A stretch of DNA of 11,039 nt from an uncultured Bacteroidales bacterium. GTDB taxonomy: Bacteria > Bacteroidota > Bacteroidia > Bacteroidales > UBA932. The stretch's first letter is position 1, and each line of letters starts with the position of its first letter. The translations under genes were made by a program, and so were the position numbers. The stretch spans positions 1-11,039 of the forward strand of contig CAMCIE010000023.1 of assembly GCA_945874815.1 (NCBI GenBank). The letters run 5' to 3'. The notes beneath the pieces were generated by a model, which was not told the origin of the DNA, ran no database searches, and was given only the letters and a program-made list of their open reading frames with translations. Below are positions 1 through 7,945 of the stretch, piece by piece.

Positions 1-889
1 TGCGGCTGATTCCGTTCCAGGATTTGGTATATGTGGCTTTGTCAGTATTGATTTCTACCTTCAGAGACTTGATGGTCTGAGGGTAGATGCTCATCCAGAC
101 ATTCTTGACTGAACCGTCGGATTCGATGGTTATGTTGCCATCCCTCTGAACGATTGTGACGGAATTGGAGCAATCCGACTTTTCACCCATAGACATCATA
201 GCATCATAATCAAGCAGAAAGTCACCTGTGAGTGCCGCTTCTTCGTCCGCAGTCAGTACAATAGAGATAATATTCTCTTTTTCAGAGATATATGGAAGAT
301 TGACAAAATCAAGGTCAAGATGAGCAACGGCTCTTTGCCAAAGCATCGGGTAGCAGTTGCCACTTTCCAATGAAGTGATTTCATCAGTATTTCCGACAAG
401 AATGTCAGCCGCAGAATCAAACGAATGAACGCCATCCCTGTTTATGGGTATCTGCCTCGAAGGAATCCTGACCATCATTGTCTGATCATCCGTCATCTGT
501 TTGTCTATCAGGCAATCGGAAGGATAGACACCGAAAAACTGCCATTTGCCCATCTCCCCGGCAAGGAAGCCGGACGGCACTGCAAACCGAGCTTTTGGTG
601 CATCTTCTTCGAGGCTTGTTACCGATTGGATGAAACTGCCACCCGGAGATGAAACCGATGCACCGGAAGCATCAAGCCAGGTTCCATTTCCTTTTGCAGC
701 CACACATATTCTGTCACCTGCGCTCCAGAGAATAGTTTCTCCGTCCCAATGAGTCTTGGACTGGGAATCCAGCTGGGGTTTTTCCGAACTGAGCCAAACG
801 GATGCATTATCCGGCAATTGCTCCACCCTTTCCGGAGAGCAGGATAGGGTGGAGACTGCCAAGATAAATCCAATGAAGATTTTTTTCAT
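1..889 (-). CDS. Fimbrillin-like (Mfa-type) lipoprotein, 3' end cut by window edge
   Basis: The frame is open from the ATG at 889 to the window edge (296 codons, no stop), so the C-terminus is missing. Residues 1-17 form a lipoprotein signal peptide with lipobox TLSC and lipidated Cys17. The body has features I associate with Bacteroidales fimbrillin-like lipoproteins: KTHWDGETILWSAGD at residues 45-59, an FGVYP segment at 119-123, RAVAHLDLDF at 187-196, and a beta-rich stretch with WMSIYPQTIKSLKVEI near 265-280. Family knowledge: such proteins are surface lipoproteins, some of them fimbrial stalk, tip or anchor subunits, but many orphan members have no known role. The start lies 12 bp after the stop of the pore-former-like gene with no room for a separate promoter, so the two are probably co-transcribed. 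No other pilus gene is visible. The lipoprotein call is firm; the fimbrillin-like call is from recalled motifs only. Confidence 0.75.
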   Translation of the reverse strand, partial: MKKIFIGFILAVSTLSCSPERVEQLPDNASVWLSSEKPQLDSQSKTHWDGETILWSAGDRICVAAKGNGTWLDASGASVSSPGGSFIQSVTSLEEDAPKARFAVPSGFLAGEMGKWQFFGVYPSDCLIDKQMTDDQTMMVRIPSRQIPINRDGVHSFDSAADILVGNTDEITSLESGNCYPMLWQRAVAHLDLDFVNLPYISEKENIISIVLTADEEAALTGDFLLDYDAMMSMGEKSDCSNSVTIVQRDGNITIESDGSVKNVWMSIYPQTIKSLKVEINTDKATYTKSWNGISR

Positions 890-901
890 TGTAAAAGACT
901 G

Positions 902-2707
902 TTACTGAATCTTTTTGCCATCGAGAGAACTGGTCTCCGTCTTCTTGTCCGTGTTTATGACCACATCGCTGATTCGGTAATGGCCTTTGGTTATAGCTGT
1001 GTCGCCATCCTGAACATCATACTCCACGGAATATGTACCGACTGGTACCGTATAGGTCATTACAACATTCTTCTGATATGCCGACCCGGAATCTGCTACT
1101 ACTTCTCCCTTGGTATTCAAAACTTTGATGTGGGTGATATACTGTGAGTTGGTACATTTGAACTCGAGTATGCCGTTCCGTGTCCTGTCAGGAGGCAGGA
1201 GAGGGAAGGAGCAAGTACGCAGTGACTCTGGCAATACGTGTACTCCGTCCCTGAAGTTTCCTTCGACGCCCCAGGTAGCGTGCCTGTACATATATGCATA
1301 GATAGGATCAAAACTCAAATTCAGTACGAATCTTTCGGATTTGTCATCATCTTTCGTTCCTGACACTTTCCAGCACCAGCTTGCTTCGCATTGCTGGTCG
1401 TTTCTGGCTATGGCCGGAACTGCCTTCTGGGTGTCATCATCCTCAAAGAAATTGTTACATACATACTTGTATGAAACGCTTCTGTCATAAGGGGAGGTAG
1501 CCATCTCGATGCTTTGGTCTTTGATGCTCTTGCTTTCGCTGTGGCTCCAGGTGAAGGACCCTCCCACAGTAGCAGTCAAGGTAGGCTTGCCTGAGGTAAC
1601 TCCTCCCTGACCGCTGATATTCAGTGAGGCAGAGAAGCCTGTAGTGTAACTTCCACTGCTTTCTGTAGGCGTAGGACGAGGTGTTTGAAAGAAACTTAAC
1701 CTGTCAGGTGATACATTCAGTGACGTAGTCCAATCCAAGCTTTTGCTGAATAATGCGTGAGCATAAGTTGTCACCCAACCGTGCCATTCCCGATAGGTCC
1801 CATACATCTTGGCGTTGTGGGCCAGAACAGTCATAGTGATAAAATAATAGTCACCGGCATCTTCTTTATTGAGCTCGTATGCATATACGGGAGTTACGGT
1901 TATTTTAACTTCTATCTTGGAATGCCTTGTCACATAGTCAGGATCAGACCACAATACTTTGCACATCGGGTAACTGTCAACTCCAATTGTGAATTCTTTG
2001 GTTAATATCTGGCTGAATTCGCTGTCGTTAATATAATCAGACAAAGTTGAACTGGCCGATGCCTTTGTCAATGTATTCTCAGAAGACGGGTTCTCGTTCA
2101 ACCAATCCACGAAAGAATCCAATTTGGTATTCAGATATTCAGCATCTTCTTCGATTTCTACCGGGACATAATCCACATTCACCCTTTCCTTTACATCCTT
2201 TGATTCTTCTGCCTCTTCTTCAACTGCGTTCACGTCAGACAGATAATCGTCTATAAAAAACGGGTTCTGGAACTGGTAGCATTCGTATTCGTGGATTGCA
2301 ATGAACAGCAGGTCATTGGTGCTTTCTTCCGGAGAGAGATAGTATGGGACACCGATTGAATTCCAGAATTCGTAGTGTGTCTTGTTCTGAGGCTGTACTT
2401 CGACAATTATTCTGCCTTCTTCCCAAGCCTTTTTGATTGCTTCCTTGTTGGCAGTGAGGTCGCTTGAGTTCAGGACAATGATATCGGCCTCATCAATGCT
2501 CGATGCAATTTTTTCAAATCTGAGTTGAAATGCTTCGCTGATATAGTCCGGCAAAGCCCCTGCGAAGAACACGCCATCATTGACCTTATCTTCAAGGTCA
2601 TATTCAATTGTCCGGTTTTCTGTCTGTAGTTCAGGAAAATTGTTCCTGTTGCATGCGGTTGCAAATACCAATATTGCAGCTACCGTAAAGAATAAATACT
2701 TTGTCAT
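902..2707 (-). CDS. Large lipoprotein resembling leukocidin/Vibrio-cytolysin beta-pore-forming toxins
   Basis: A 601-aa predicted lipoprotein. The ATG at 2707 is chosen because it gives a clean signal peptide ending ATAC (Cys19); the frame could start at 2767, but those 20 residues look non-coding. Residues about 37-150 look alpha/beta (a strand ADIIVLNSSDL, helix, strand GRIIVEVQP). An acidic linker spans about 162-190. Residues 240-330 are beta-rich (KITVTPVYAYEL). Residues 351-396 look like a membrane-inserting beta-hairpin: alternating small/hydrophobic residues (GFSASLNISG), a Gly-Pro turn (GGVTSGKP), then LTATVGGSFTW and SHSES. SPYDRSVSYKY at 405-415 follows, as the region after the stem does in Vibrio cholerae cytolysin. 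A further beta domain fills about 511-585. Seven Cys besides the lipidated one. Family knowledge: these toxins oligomerise and insert a beta-barrel. Inference: a cell-surface pore-former for antagonism or host contact. It could instead be a non-toxic beta-sandwich lipoprotein. The lipoprotein call is strong, the pore-former call moderate. Confidence 0.65.
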   Translation of the reverse strand: MTKYLFFTVAAILVFATACNRNNFPELQTENRTIEYDLEDKVNDGVFFAGALPDYISEAFQLRFEKIASSIDEADIIVLNSSDLTANKEAIKKAWEEGRIIVEVQPQNKTHYEFWNSIGVPYYLSPEESTNDLLFIAIHEYECYQFQNPFFIDDYLSDVNAVEEEAEESKDVKERVNVDYVPVEIEEDAEYLNTKLDSFVDWLNENPSSENTLTKASASSTLSDYINDSEFSQILTKEFTIGVDSYPMCKVLWSDPDYVTRHSKIEVKITVTPVYAYELNKEDAGDYYFITMTVLAHNAKMYGTYREWHGWVTTYAHALFSKSLDWTTSLNVSPDRLSFFQTPRPTPTESSGSYTTGFSASLNISGQGGVTSGKPTLTATVGGSFTWSHSESKSIKDQSIEMATSPYDRSVSYKYVCNNFFEDDDTQKAVPAIARNDQQCEASWCWKVSGTKDDDKSERFVLNLSFDPIYAYMYRHATWGVEGNFRDGVHVLPESLRTCSFPLLPPDRTRNGILEFKCTNSQYITHIKVLNTKGEVVADSGSAYQKNVVMTYTVPVGTYSVEYDVQDGDTAITKGHYRISDVVINTDKKTETSSLDGKKIQ

Positions 2708-2731
2708 AGTCTGTATCAATTCTAACAAGAA

Positions 2732-2766
2732 TGTCCCCAAATCGCTGTAATATAGGACTGGGGACA
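2732..2766. repeat. Inverted repeat TGTCCCC / GGGGACA in the pore-former promoter region
   Basis: Perfect 7-bp arms at 2732-2738 and 2760-2766, separated by 21 bp that include the candidate -7 box. A third copy of the core, GGGACAC, is at 2803-2809, in the same orientation as and 42 bp from the GGGACAC at 2761-2767; it abuts the stop codon of the upstream gene. The layout would suit an operator, but no regulator is identified. A stem-loop in the DNA or RNA is the alternative. Confidence 0.4.
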
Positions 2767-2778
2767 CCTTTTCTCAAA
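2747..2778 (-). promoter_or_regulatory. Candidate Bacteroidales promoter for the pore-former-like gene
   Basis: Read on the minus strand, TTTG at 2778-2775 is followed by a 20-nt spacer and TATATTAC at 2754-2747. Known Bacteroides promoters have TTTG near -33 and TAnnTTTG near -7, 19-21 bp apart. Here the -33 box and spacing fit, but the last two bases of the -7 box do not. A start near 2740 would give a 5' leader of about 33 nt before the ATG at 2707. The -7 box lies between the arms of the inverted repeat at 2732-2766. Confidence 0.35.
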
Positions 2779-2809
2779 AACTAAGCATCTGGGTGCTCTG
2801 TAGGGACAC

Positions 2810-3340
2810 TCAATTTGCGCTTGAAGCCTTACCTGCAACTTCAAATTTTCCGCAGTCTGTTTCCACAACAATCTCACCGCCTATCATATCCGGGGTGTGT
2901 TTAAGAAGCATGAATGAAAAATCAAGCTTCACATACTTGTCATCCGGATAGCCAGCAATCTTAGAGGCATTATCAGTAGCAATCTTCTGCAGTTCAGCAA
3001 CAATCTCATTTCCCTTTGACTTTGCCTTGTCAACAAGTTTGTTGTACTCGGCTTTTGCTGCATCTTCAGTCTTTGCGCTCAATTCTTTGTCAAAAGGAAA
3101 ATCAGTCTTGGAGCCGCCATAAAGGGCGATGTCAGCAGCCACTGTCAGTTCCTGGGCCTTGTCCAAAATTTCATTAAGAACCGTGGTTTCACTGCTAGTG
3201 TGAGTATTTTTTCCGTAATTGAAGAACAGAGTATATGTAACATCATTCTCCTCAGATGATTCTCCACCCTGCTTGTTGCAGGAAACAAACATTGCCGATA
3301 CGGCAAATACAGCCATTGCTGTCAAAAAGAGTCTTTTCAT
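2810..3340 (-). CDS. Small lipoprotein of unknown function (176 aa)
   Basis: A predicted lipoprotein with a signal peptide at residues 1-20 and lipobox MFVSC (Cys21). After a short Gly/Ser/Glu-rich linker (24-32) comes a segment starting VTYTLFFNYG, then a Lys/Glu/Ala-rich, probably helical stretch at about 52-125 (KTEDAAKAEYNKLVDKAKSK and neighbours). The C-terminal part at about 137-170 is beta-like (KLDFSFMLLKH, GGEIVVETDCGKFEVAG). I do not recognise a family. The ATG at 3340 fits the signal peptide exactly. A strong -7-like box lies about 60 bp upstream, so the gene probably starts its own transcript. It sits 102 bp before the pore-former-like gene on the same strand; whether it serves that protein as partner, chaperone or protector is unknown. 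Codon use and composition look like those of the neighbours. Confidence 0.85.
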   Translation of the reverse strand: MKRLFLTAMAVFAVSAMFVSCNKQGGESSEENDVTYTLFFNYGKNTHTSSETTVLNEILDKAQELTVAADIALYGGSKTDFPFDKELSAKTEDAAKAEYNKLVDKAKSKGNEIVAELQKIATDNASKIAGYPDDKYVKLDFSFMLLKHTPDMIGGEIVVETDCGKFEVAGKASSAN

Positions 3341-3399
3341 TATTTTGAAATTTAAAGTATTGATAAAATAATTGTTCTTTTCAGGTGGTTCAATGATTG

Positions 3400-3407
3400 C
3401 AAATGTA
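3400..3407 (-). promoter_or_regulatory. -7 box (TACATTTG) upstream of the 176-aa lipoprotein gene
   Basis: On the minus strand TACATTTG matches the Bacteroides -7 consensus TAnnTTTG at every fixed position. It lies 60 bp upstream of the ATG at 3340, which would give a leader of roughly 50 nt. No TTTG is found at the usual 19-21 bp upstream; the nearest, in GGCTTTG, is only 13 bp away. The box overlaps one of two TTTGCAA copies spaced 21 bp apart (3397-3403 and 3418-3424). Confidence 0.5.
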
Positions 3408-3475
3408 AATATTTCGTTTGCAAAGCCGACCTTACTTGATTTGAATTACCATAGTAGGAGAAAATAATTCTTCTT

Positions 3476-3495
3476 ATGACCGAAAACGATGTCAT
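3476..3495 (-). terminator. Weak hairpin at the end of the efflux operon
   Basis: ATGAC at 3495-3491 pairs with GTCAT at 3480-3476; an inner CG/CG pair and a UUUU loop extend the stem with a 2-nt bulge. The stem overlaps the TGA of the outer-membrane channel gene. Only a broken U-rich stretch (AAUUAUUUUCUCC) follows, so this is a weak candidate for intrinsic termination. Position between two transcription units is the main support. Confidence 0.25.
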
Positions 3496-4865
3496 TCTTC
3501 ACTGCCGTTGCAGTCGATATAAGCATGCAAGGCTGTAACATAGTCGCTTACGGCTGTGCTGTATGATTCTTCGGCTTTGGCAAGGTCCGAATATGACTTG
3601 AGCAAATCAGCGACTGTGGAATAGCCGTTCTCGCAGCTGAGACGGGCCTGCTCATGAAGGTATTCTTCGTAATCTTTCTGCTCCTTGGCAATCTGCATGG
3701 CATCCCATGCCGAAGTCAGCTCAAGATAGTCCTTTCGCAGCTTCAATGTAAGTTTTTCCATCAAGTTCCTTTGTGTGGCTTCGGCTTTGTCAATCTCAAT
3801 CTGGTTCCTCTTCAGGGCAAGGCTTGTCCTTCCCCATGATGAAATGGGAATCTTCAAGGCAAGATAAACTCCACCGTTCCATTTGAATTCATCCCTTATG
3901 TCGAATCTTGACACTCCGTATCTGGCACCCAATCCGACCGAAGGGAGTGATCCTCCGAGGGTGATTTTCTTCTGATGCTGGCGGGTCTTTACATAAATAT
4001 CGAGCAACCTGCTTTCGTCCATGTTTGAAACTGCTTGATTTTCGTCTATATACACATCCTCCGGTGCCGGGACGTCGTTGAAATCCGCCGCAGGAAACTC
4101 ATAATTGTCCAGATTCAGGATGCTGTATTCCACACCCATCGAATTGAGCAGGTTCATCTTGGCAAGTCTGATACCTGTTTTGAGCTTCTGACGTCCGGCA
4201 TTCAATTCCATTCGCCTGGATTTAAGCTGCATGAATTCAGATTTCACAATCACTCCATTATCCATGGCAAGAGTCGCAATCTCCTCCATTTCTGAGAGGT
4301 AGTTGTCAAGGGCATCAACCAGATTCTGCTTCTCCTGAAGTGAAGCCAGCATGAAATAATTCTTGTCAATCTGATTCAGGACGAATTTCTCCACAATCTC
4401 TCTTTTGATGCCGGAAGCATCTTCAAGCAGGTGGGCAATCTGATATGACTGACGGATTCTTCCGCCGGTATAAATCGGCTGGAACAGGCTTATTCCAGCA
4501 TTGAATCCATATTTGAAGAAATGGAAACTTTCGGAAAGTCCCAGTTCAGGAGCAAGTTCTCCGAGTATGATGCTGACATCCTGTGCGGCGTCGGAATTGA
4601 CAAAAATGTCGTCAAGCAGGAAGTCCACCCTCGCTTTTTCTGACCAGAATCCCATGGAAGTGATGCCGACCTGAGGGAAGAACCATGTGTACATCTCTTT
4701 CCTTCGCAGTTCCGCAGCCTGGCTGTCCATCCTGGCTGTCCTGATGGCAGTATTGTTTTCCAAGGCGAGGCTTCGGCATTCTTCAAGGCTGAATGCCGTC
4801 TTGACCTGACCGTATGCAACCAGACCGGACAGGAGAATCAGGATGACTGAATATAATCGTTTCAT
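3492..4865 (-). CDS. TolC-family outer-membrane efflux channel
   Basis: A 457-aa protein with a type I signal peptide (residues 1-19, cleavage after AYG). It is the outer-membrane exit duct of the tripartite efflux system. The OEP-type twofold repeat is visible: FSLEECRSLALENN at 25-38 begins the first periplasmic helix, QPIYTGGRI at 129-137 ends the first outer-membrane strand pair, and long amphipathic helices follow to about 245. The second repeat has strands around 303-347 (LGARYGVSRF, LKIPISSWGRTS) and helices from 350 to 450. Length and layout are normal for the family. The ATG overlaps the stop of the pump gene by 4 bp (ATGA), indicating translational coupling. A 151-bp gap follows, so this is most likely the last gene of the operon. 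Substrate is decided mainly by the pump and cannot be read here. Confidence 0.95.
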   Translation of the reverse strand: MKRLYSVILILLSGLVAYGQVKTAFSLEECRSLALENNTAIRTARMDSQAAELRRKEMYTWFFPQVGITSMGFWSEKARVDFLLDDIFVNSDAAQDVSIILGELAPELGLSESFHFFKYGFNAGISLFQPIYTGGRIRQSYQIAHLLEDASGIKREIVEKFVLNQIDKNYFMLASLQEKQNLVDALDNYLSEMEEIATLAMDNGVIVKSEFMQLKSRRMELNAGRQKLKTGIRLAKMNLLNSMGVEYSILNLDNYEFPAADFNDVPAPEDVYIDENQAVSNMDESRLLDIYVKTRQHQKKITLGGSLPSVGLGARYGVSRFDIRDEFKWNGGVYLALKIPISSWGRTSLALKRNQIEIDKAEATQRNLMEKLTLKLRKDYLELTSAWDAMQIAKEQKDYEEYLHEQARLSCENGYSTVADLLKSYSDLAKAEESYSTAVSDYVTALHAYIDCNGSEE

Positions 4866-7800
4866 TGTTTGTCCAGTTTAGAATATGCCCTCCAGTAGAT
4901 TATAGGCATGGTAAGAACAATAAGAGGAAGGGTGAACAATACACCGAAGCAGATGACAACTCCCATAGGCATCCAGAGGGCATCGTGGGAGATAATCATA
5001 GGCAGAACTCCGAGTGCCGTCGTACATGATGTAAGAAAGATTGGTCTCATTCTTCGTGATCCGGCGAGCATTGCCGACTGTCTTATGCTCAATCCCTGGA
5101 CATTATGCAATTCCTCTGCATATTCATACATGATGATACCATTGCGTACGATTATGCCGATCAGGGATATGAGTCCCAAAATGGCTGTCATACCGAAATC
5201 AAGATCGAAAATCCAGAGCCCAAGGAAGGAGCCTAAAAGGCAGAAAAGGGACTGGACAAGAATCAGCAGTGAAATCGAGATCTTCTTGAAATTCACAAGC
5301 AGGAACAGGAGCAGTACCATGATTGCAAACAATACGGAAAGGGCAAGCTGTCCACCATATTTCTTGTTCAGGAGCGTACTTCCTCTCTCTTCTATTGTAA
5401 TACCATCCTTGATTTCAGGCATGTTTTCTTTCAACCATGCGCGGAATCGTTTGTTGAGGGTTCCGAACGATTTTCCATGTTTGAGGTCGGCACTGACGAG
5501 GATGGCCTGGTCTATGCCGCCAAGTCTTGTCAGAGAGTTCATCTTCCAATCCGGTTCTATATCGGCAATCTGACGCAGAGGTACTTCAACCCCCGGAAAG
5601 GCGGATCGTATGGTCTTGTTGCCCAGTTCGTCAAATCTGTCTGTTTCCAGCCCATACTCACTGTAAAGGGATACAGGAGATATGCCCGCCATTGATATTG
5701 CAGTCGCAGAACTGAAGTCTCCTGCCAAAGACAGACTGAGTGCTGACGGGTTTATTCCCATTCCACTCGCCATGTCATAGTCAAGGTCTATATTCACGGA
5801 CGGAACTGAAGGACAGTCATGATGAGCATATTTCACGAGGTCGTCCTGATCCCTGAGGAAAGCCAGAATCGAGTCGGCATAAGGCAGAAGCTCCATCCTG
5901 TCCTTTCCTCGCACGGCTACTTCGAAAGGTTCGGGAATGACGGCATAGTCAATCTGCTTGATACGGATGACGGCATCGGTGAAATAATTCTCGAATTTGT
6001 CTTCATATTCGCCAATCAAGGCTTCGGTCACTGATTCCGACGGGGTGTTGACAATAAGCTGGGCATAGTTTGAACCCGGAAGCTGGGGAGCGTAAGTGGT
6101 CATGAACCTCGGTGCGGATGCTCCGACAAATGTCGTGACGTTGGATACCCTCGGGTCGGTCATGACCATGGCCGTGACGGAATCTGCCCTTTCCTGTGTT
6201 TTTGAAAGCTTTGTTTCAGGATCCATGTAAAGGTCCATGATGAACAGGGAGCGGGATGCCTTTGGAAGAAGCTGTATGTTCAGCTTCGTGAATATGAATA
6301 CACCGGCTACTACAGACAATATGCTGACAATCAGAGTGATGCGGTGATGTTTGAAACATGAAACCTCTGCCTTGTCATAAATCTTCTGCAAAGCATTGAA
6401 AAAAGCTTCCTGTGCCCGTGCAAACTTGCTCTTCGTGCTGTTTTCTTCAGCGGCTCTGATATATTTCACCTCAAGTGACGGTACCACAAGCACGGCGTAT
6501 GCCAGTGAAGTGAGAAGCGCGATAAGGATTACCCATGGAAAGGCGAAAAGTATGTCCCTGAATTGTCCCTCGACAATCAGAAGCATAGGGAAGAACATCA
6601 GGGCGATGGAGAGAGTGGCCATCAGCATCGGGCTGAACAGTTCCCTGGCACTGAGCATTGCCGCCTCTACCCGGCTGTGTCCCGCCGCAATCTTGTCCAT
6701 ATATCCGTCTATCGTGATGATGGAATCATCCACAATCATTCCCAAAACCACAATCAACGCCGCCAGGGTGACGGTATTCAGCGGAATACCGACGACGAAC
6801 ATGATTGCGACAGCCACCGCGGTACATACCGGAACGCCGGATGATGCGATGAGTGCTGGTTTGAGAGGGAACAGCATGAGCATGACGAAAATCACTACGA
6901 GGATAGAAATGACCAGATCCCTCAGGAAATTGAGCACAGCCACCAATACAATTTTAGGCTGGTCTGTCACCCGGGTAAGATGAACGCTGTCCGGGAGCTC
7001 ATCCTGAAACGCCCTGAGGACTTTTTCGACCTTGTTTCCAAAACTTACGATATCGAGACCATCCTTCATGCTCACCGCCACCAGAAGAGTATTGTTACCG
7101 TTGAATTTGATGGATGACGACCGTTGTTTCATTCTCGTTTCCACATCCGCGATGTCTCCGAGTCTGACGCTTTCCTGTTGGCTGGTCTTGAAGACTACAT
7201 GATTACGGATGTCGTTCTCCGTCAGTAATTTCTTTTTTACATTGATTGGAGCATATATGTCATCTGCTTTGAAAAGACCCGCGGGGAAATCAACACCTTC
7301 GAGCATGTACTGAAGCTGAAGGGAAGAAGGGCTGACTCCATACCTCGCAAGCCTGTCCATGTCAATGGTGACGGCCACTTCCTCTTCCTGTTTTCCGAGT
7401 ATTTCAACCCTTGACACATCCGTCACTGCGAGAAGTTTTTCTTTCAGTTCTTCAGCATACTCAGCCATCTCGCTCCAGCCCTTGTCAGAGGATTCAAGAG
7501 ATATCAGAAGGGAGTTTACCGTGGTAAAGTCATCCAGAACTACAACGGCCAGCACATTCGGAGAGAGTGTAAGTTTACGGGTCTGAACCTTGAACCTGAT
7601 ATCGGTCCAGATTCGTGAGAACTCGCTTGCCGGAGCCACGATCGGAACATATATATAACAGATGCCGTCCTTGCATACTGATTTGAGTTCCAGTCTGTTG
7701 ACATTGGGACAATTGATGAGCAATTCTTCAAGAGGCTCGGCAACTTCGGCCTGAACCTGTGCAGCGTCAGCACCCGGCATGACTCCGGCGACAAGGCCCA

Positions 7801-7942
7801 TGGCAACGGAAACCGACGGGAATTCGTCCTTGCTCATCTTGAGAAGACCGATCACTCCGAGTCCGACCAATGCGGCCACAATCAAATAAACCACCTTGCT
7901 TGCTTCGATGGTCCCCTGTATTATGTTTCCGACTTTCTTCAT
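4862..7942 (-). CDS. RND-family efflux pump, inner-membrane permease
   Basis: A 1026-aa proton-driven exporter of the AcrB superfamily, complete and of usual length (AcrB has about 1050). TM1 is at about 17-36 and ends in DEFP (39-42), typical of the family. A large periplasmic loop (about 37-338) has PGADAAQVQAEVAEPLEELL at 56-75. TM2-6 lie between about 339 and 490, TM7 at about 534-553, the second loop at 554-865, and TM8-12 between about 866 and 1016. The proton-relay aspartates are D405 and D406 (VDDS). The TM10 lysine of AcrB (K940) is replaced by R933 (IVRNG); R964 and T971 match AcrB R971 and T978. The gene starts 3 bp after the adaptor gene and overlaps the channel gene by 4 bp. Likely exports drugs, bile salts or other amphipaths; no metal-pump signature was seen. 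Acts as a trimer with the flanking adaptor and channel. Confidence 0.96.
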   Translation of the reverse strand: MKKVGNIIQGTIEASKVVYLIVAALVGLGVIGLLKMSKDEFPSVSVAMGLVAGVMPGADAAQVQAEVAEPLEELLINCPNVNRLELKSVCKDGICYIYVPIVAPASEFSRIWTDIRFKVQTRKLTLSPNVLAVVVLDDFTTVNSLLISLESSDKGWSEMAEYAEELKEKLLAVTDVSRVEILGKQEEEVAVTIDMDRLARYGVSPSSLQLQYMLEGVDFPAGLFKADDIYAPINVKKKLLTENDIRNHVVFKTSQQESVRLGDIADVETRMKQRSSSIKFNGNNTLLVAVSMKDGLDIVSFGNKVEKVLRAFQDELPDSVHLTRVTDQPKIVLVAVLNFLRDLVISILVVIFVMLMLFPLKPALIASSGVPVCTAVAVAIMFVVGIPLNTVTLAALIVVLGMIVDDSIITIDGYMDKIAAGHSRVEAAMLSARELFSPMLMATLSIALMFFPMLLIVEGQFRDILFAFPWVILIALLTSLAYAVLVVPSLEVKYIRAAEENSTKSKFARAQEAFFNALQKIYDKAEVSCFKHHRITLIVSILSVVAGVFIFTKLNIQLLPKASRSLFIMDLYMDPETKLSKTQERADSVTAMVMTDPRVSNVTTFVGASAPRFMTTYAPQLPGSNYAQLIVNTPSESVTEALIGEYEDKFENYFTDAVIRIKQIDYAVIPEPFEVAVRGKDRMELLPYADSILAFLRDQDDLVKYAHHDCPSVPSVNIDLDYDMASGMGINPSALSLSLAGDFSSATAISMAGISPVSLYSEYGLETDRFDELGNKTIRSAFPGVEVPLRQIADIEPDWKMNSLTRLGGIDQAILVSADLKHGKSFGTLNKRFRAWLKENMPEIKDGITIEERGSTLLNKKYGGQLALSVLFAIMVLLLFLLVNFKKISISLLILVQSLFCLLGSFLGLWIFDLDFGMTAILGLISLIGIIVRNGIIMYEYAEELHNVQGLSIRQSAMLAGSRRMRPIFLTSCTTALGVLPMIISHDALWMPMGVVICFGVLFTLPLIVLTMPIIYWRAYSKLDKQ

Positions 7943-7945
7943 AAG

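Noticed and set aside
2708..2767. 20-residue N-terminal extension of the pore-former-like protein
   Set aside because: It would put a polar tail before a perfect lipoprotein signal peptide and run through the candidate promoter and inverted repeat.
2784..2797. Short hairpin AGCA-TGCT after the 176-aa lipoprotein gene, followed by five T on the transcript strand
   Set aside because: Only four pairs and a short U-run separated from the stem; too weak to call a terminator.
4908..5573. Long plus-strand open frame (221 codons) opposite the RND pump gene
   Set aside because: It is the antisense shadow of a well-conserved pump; its translation is Arg/Ser/Ile-rich with no recognisable domain.
6396..6983. 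Plus-strand open frame (195 codons) opposite the RND pump gene
   Set aside because: Antisense to membrane-helix coding sequence; the low-complexity Ser/Thr/Ala/Ile translation is what such a shadow gives.
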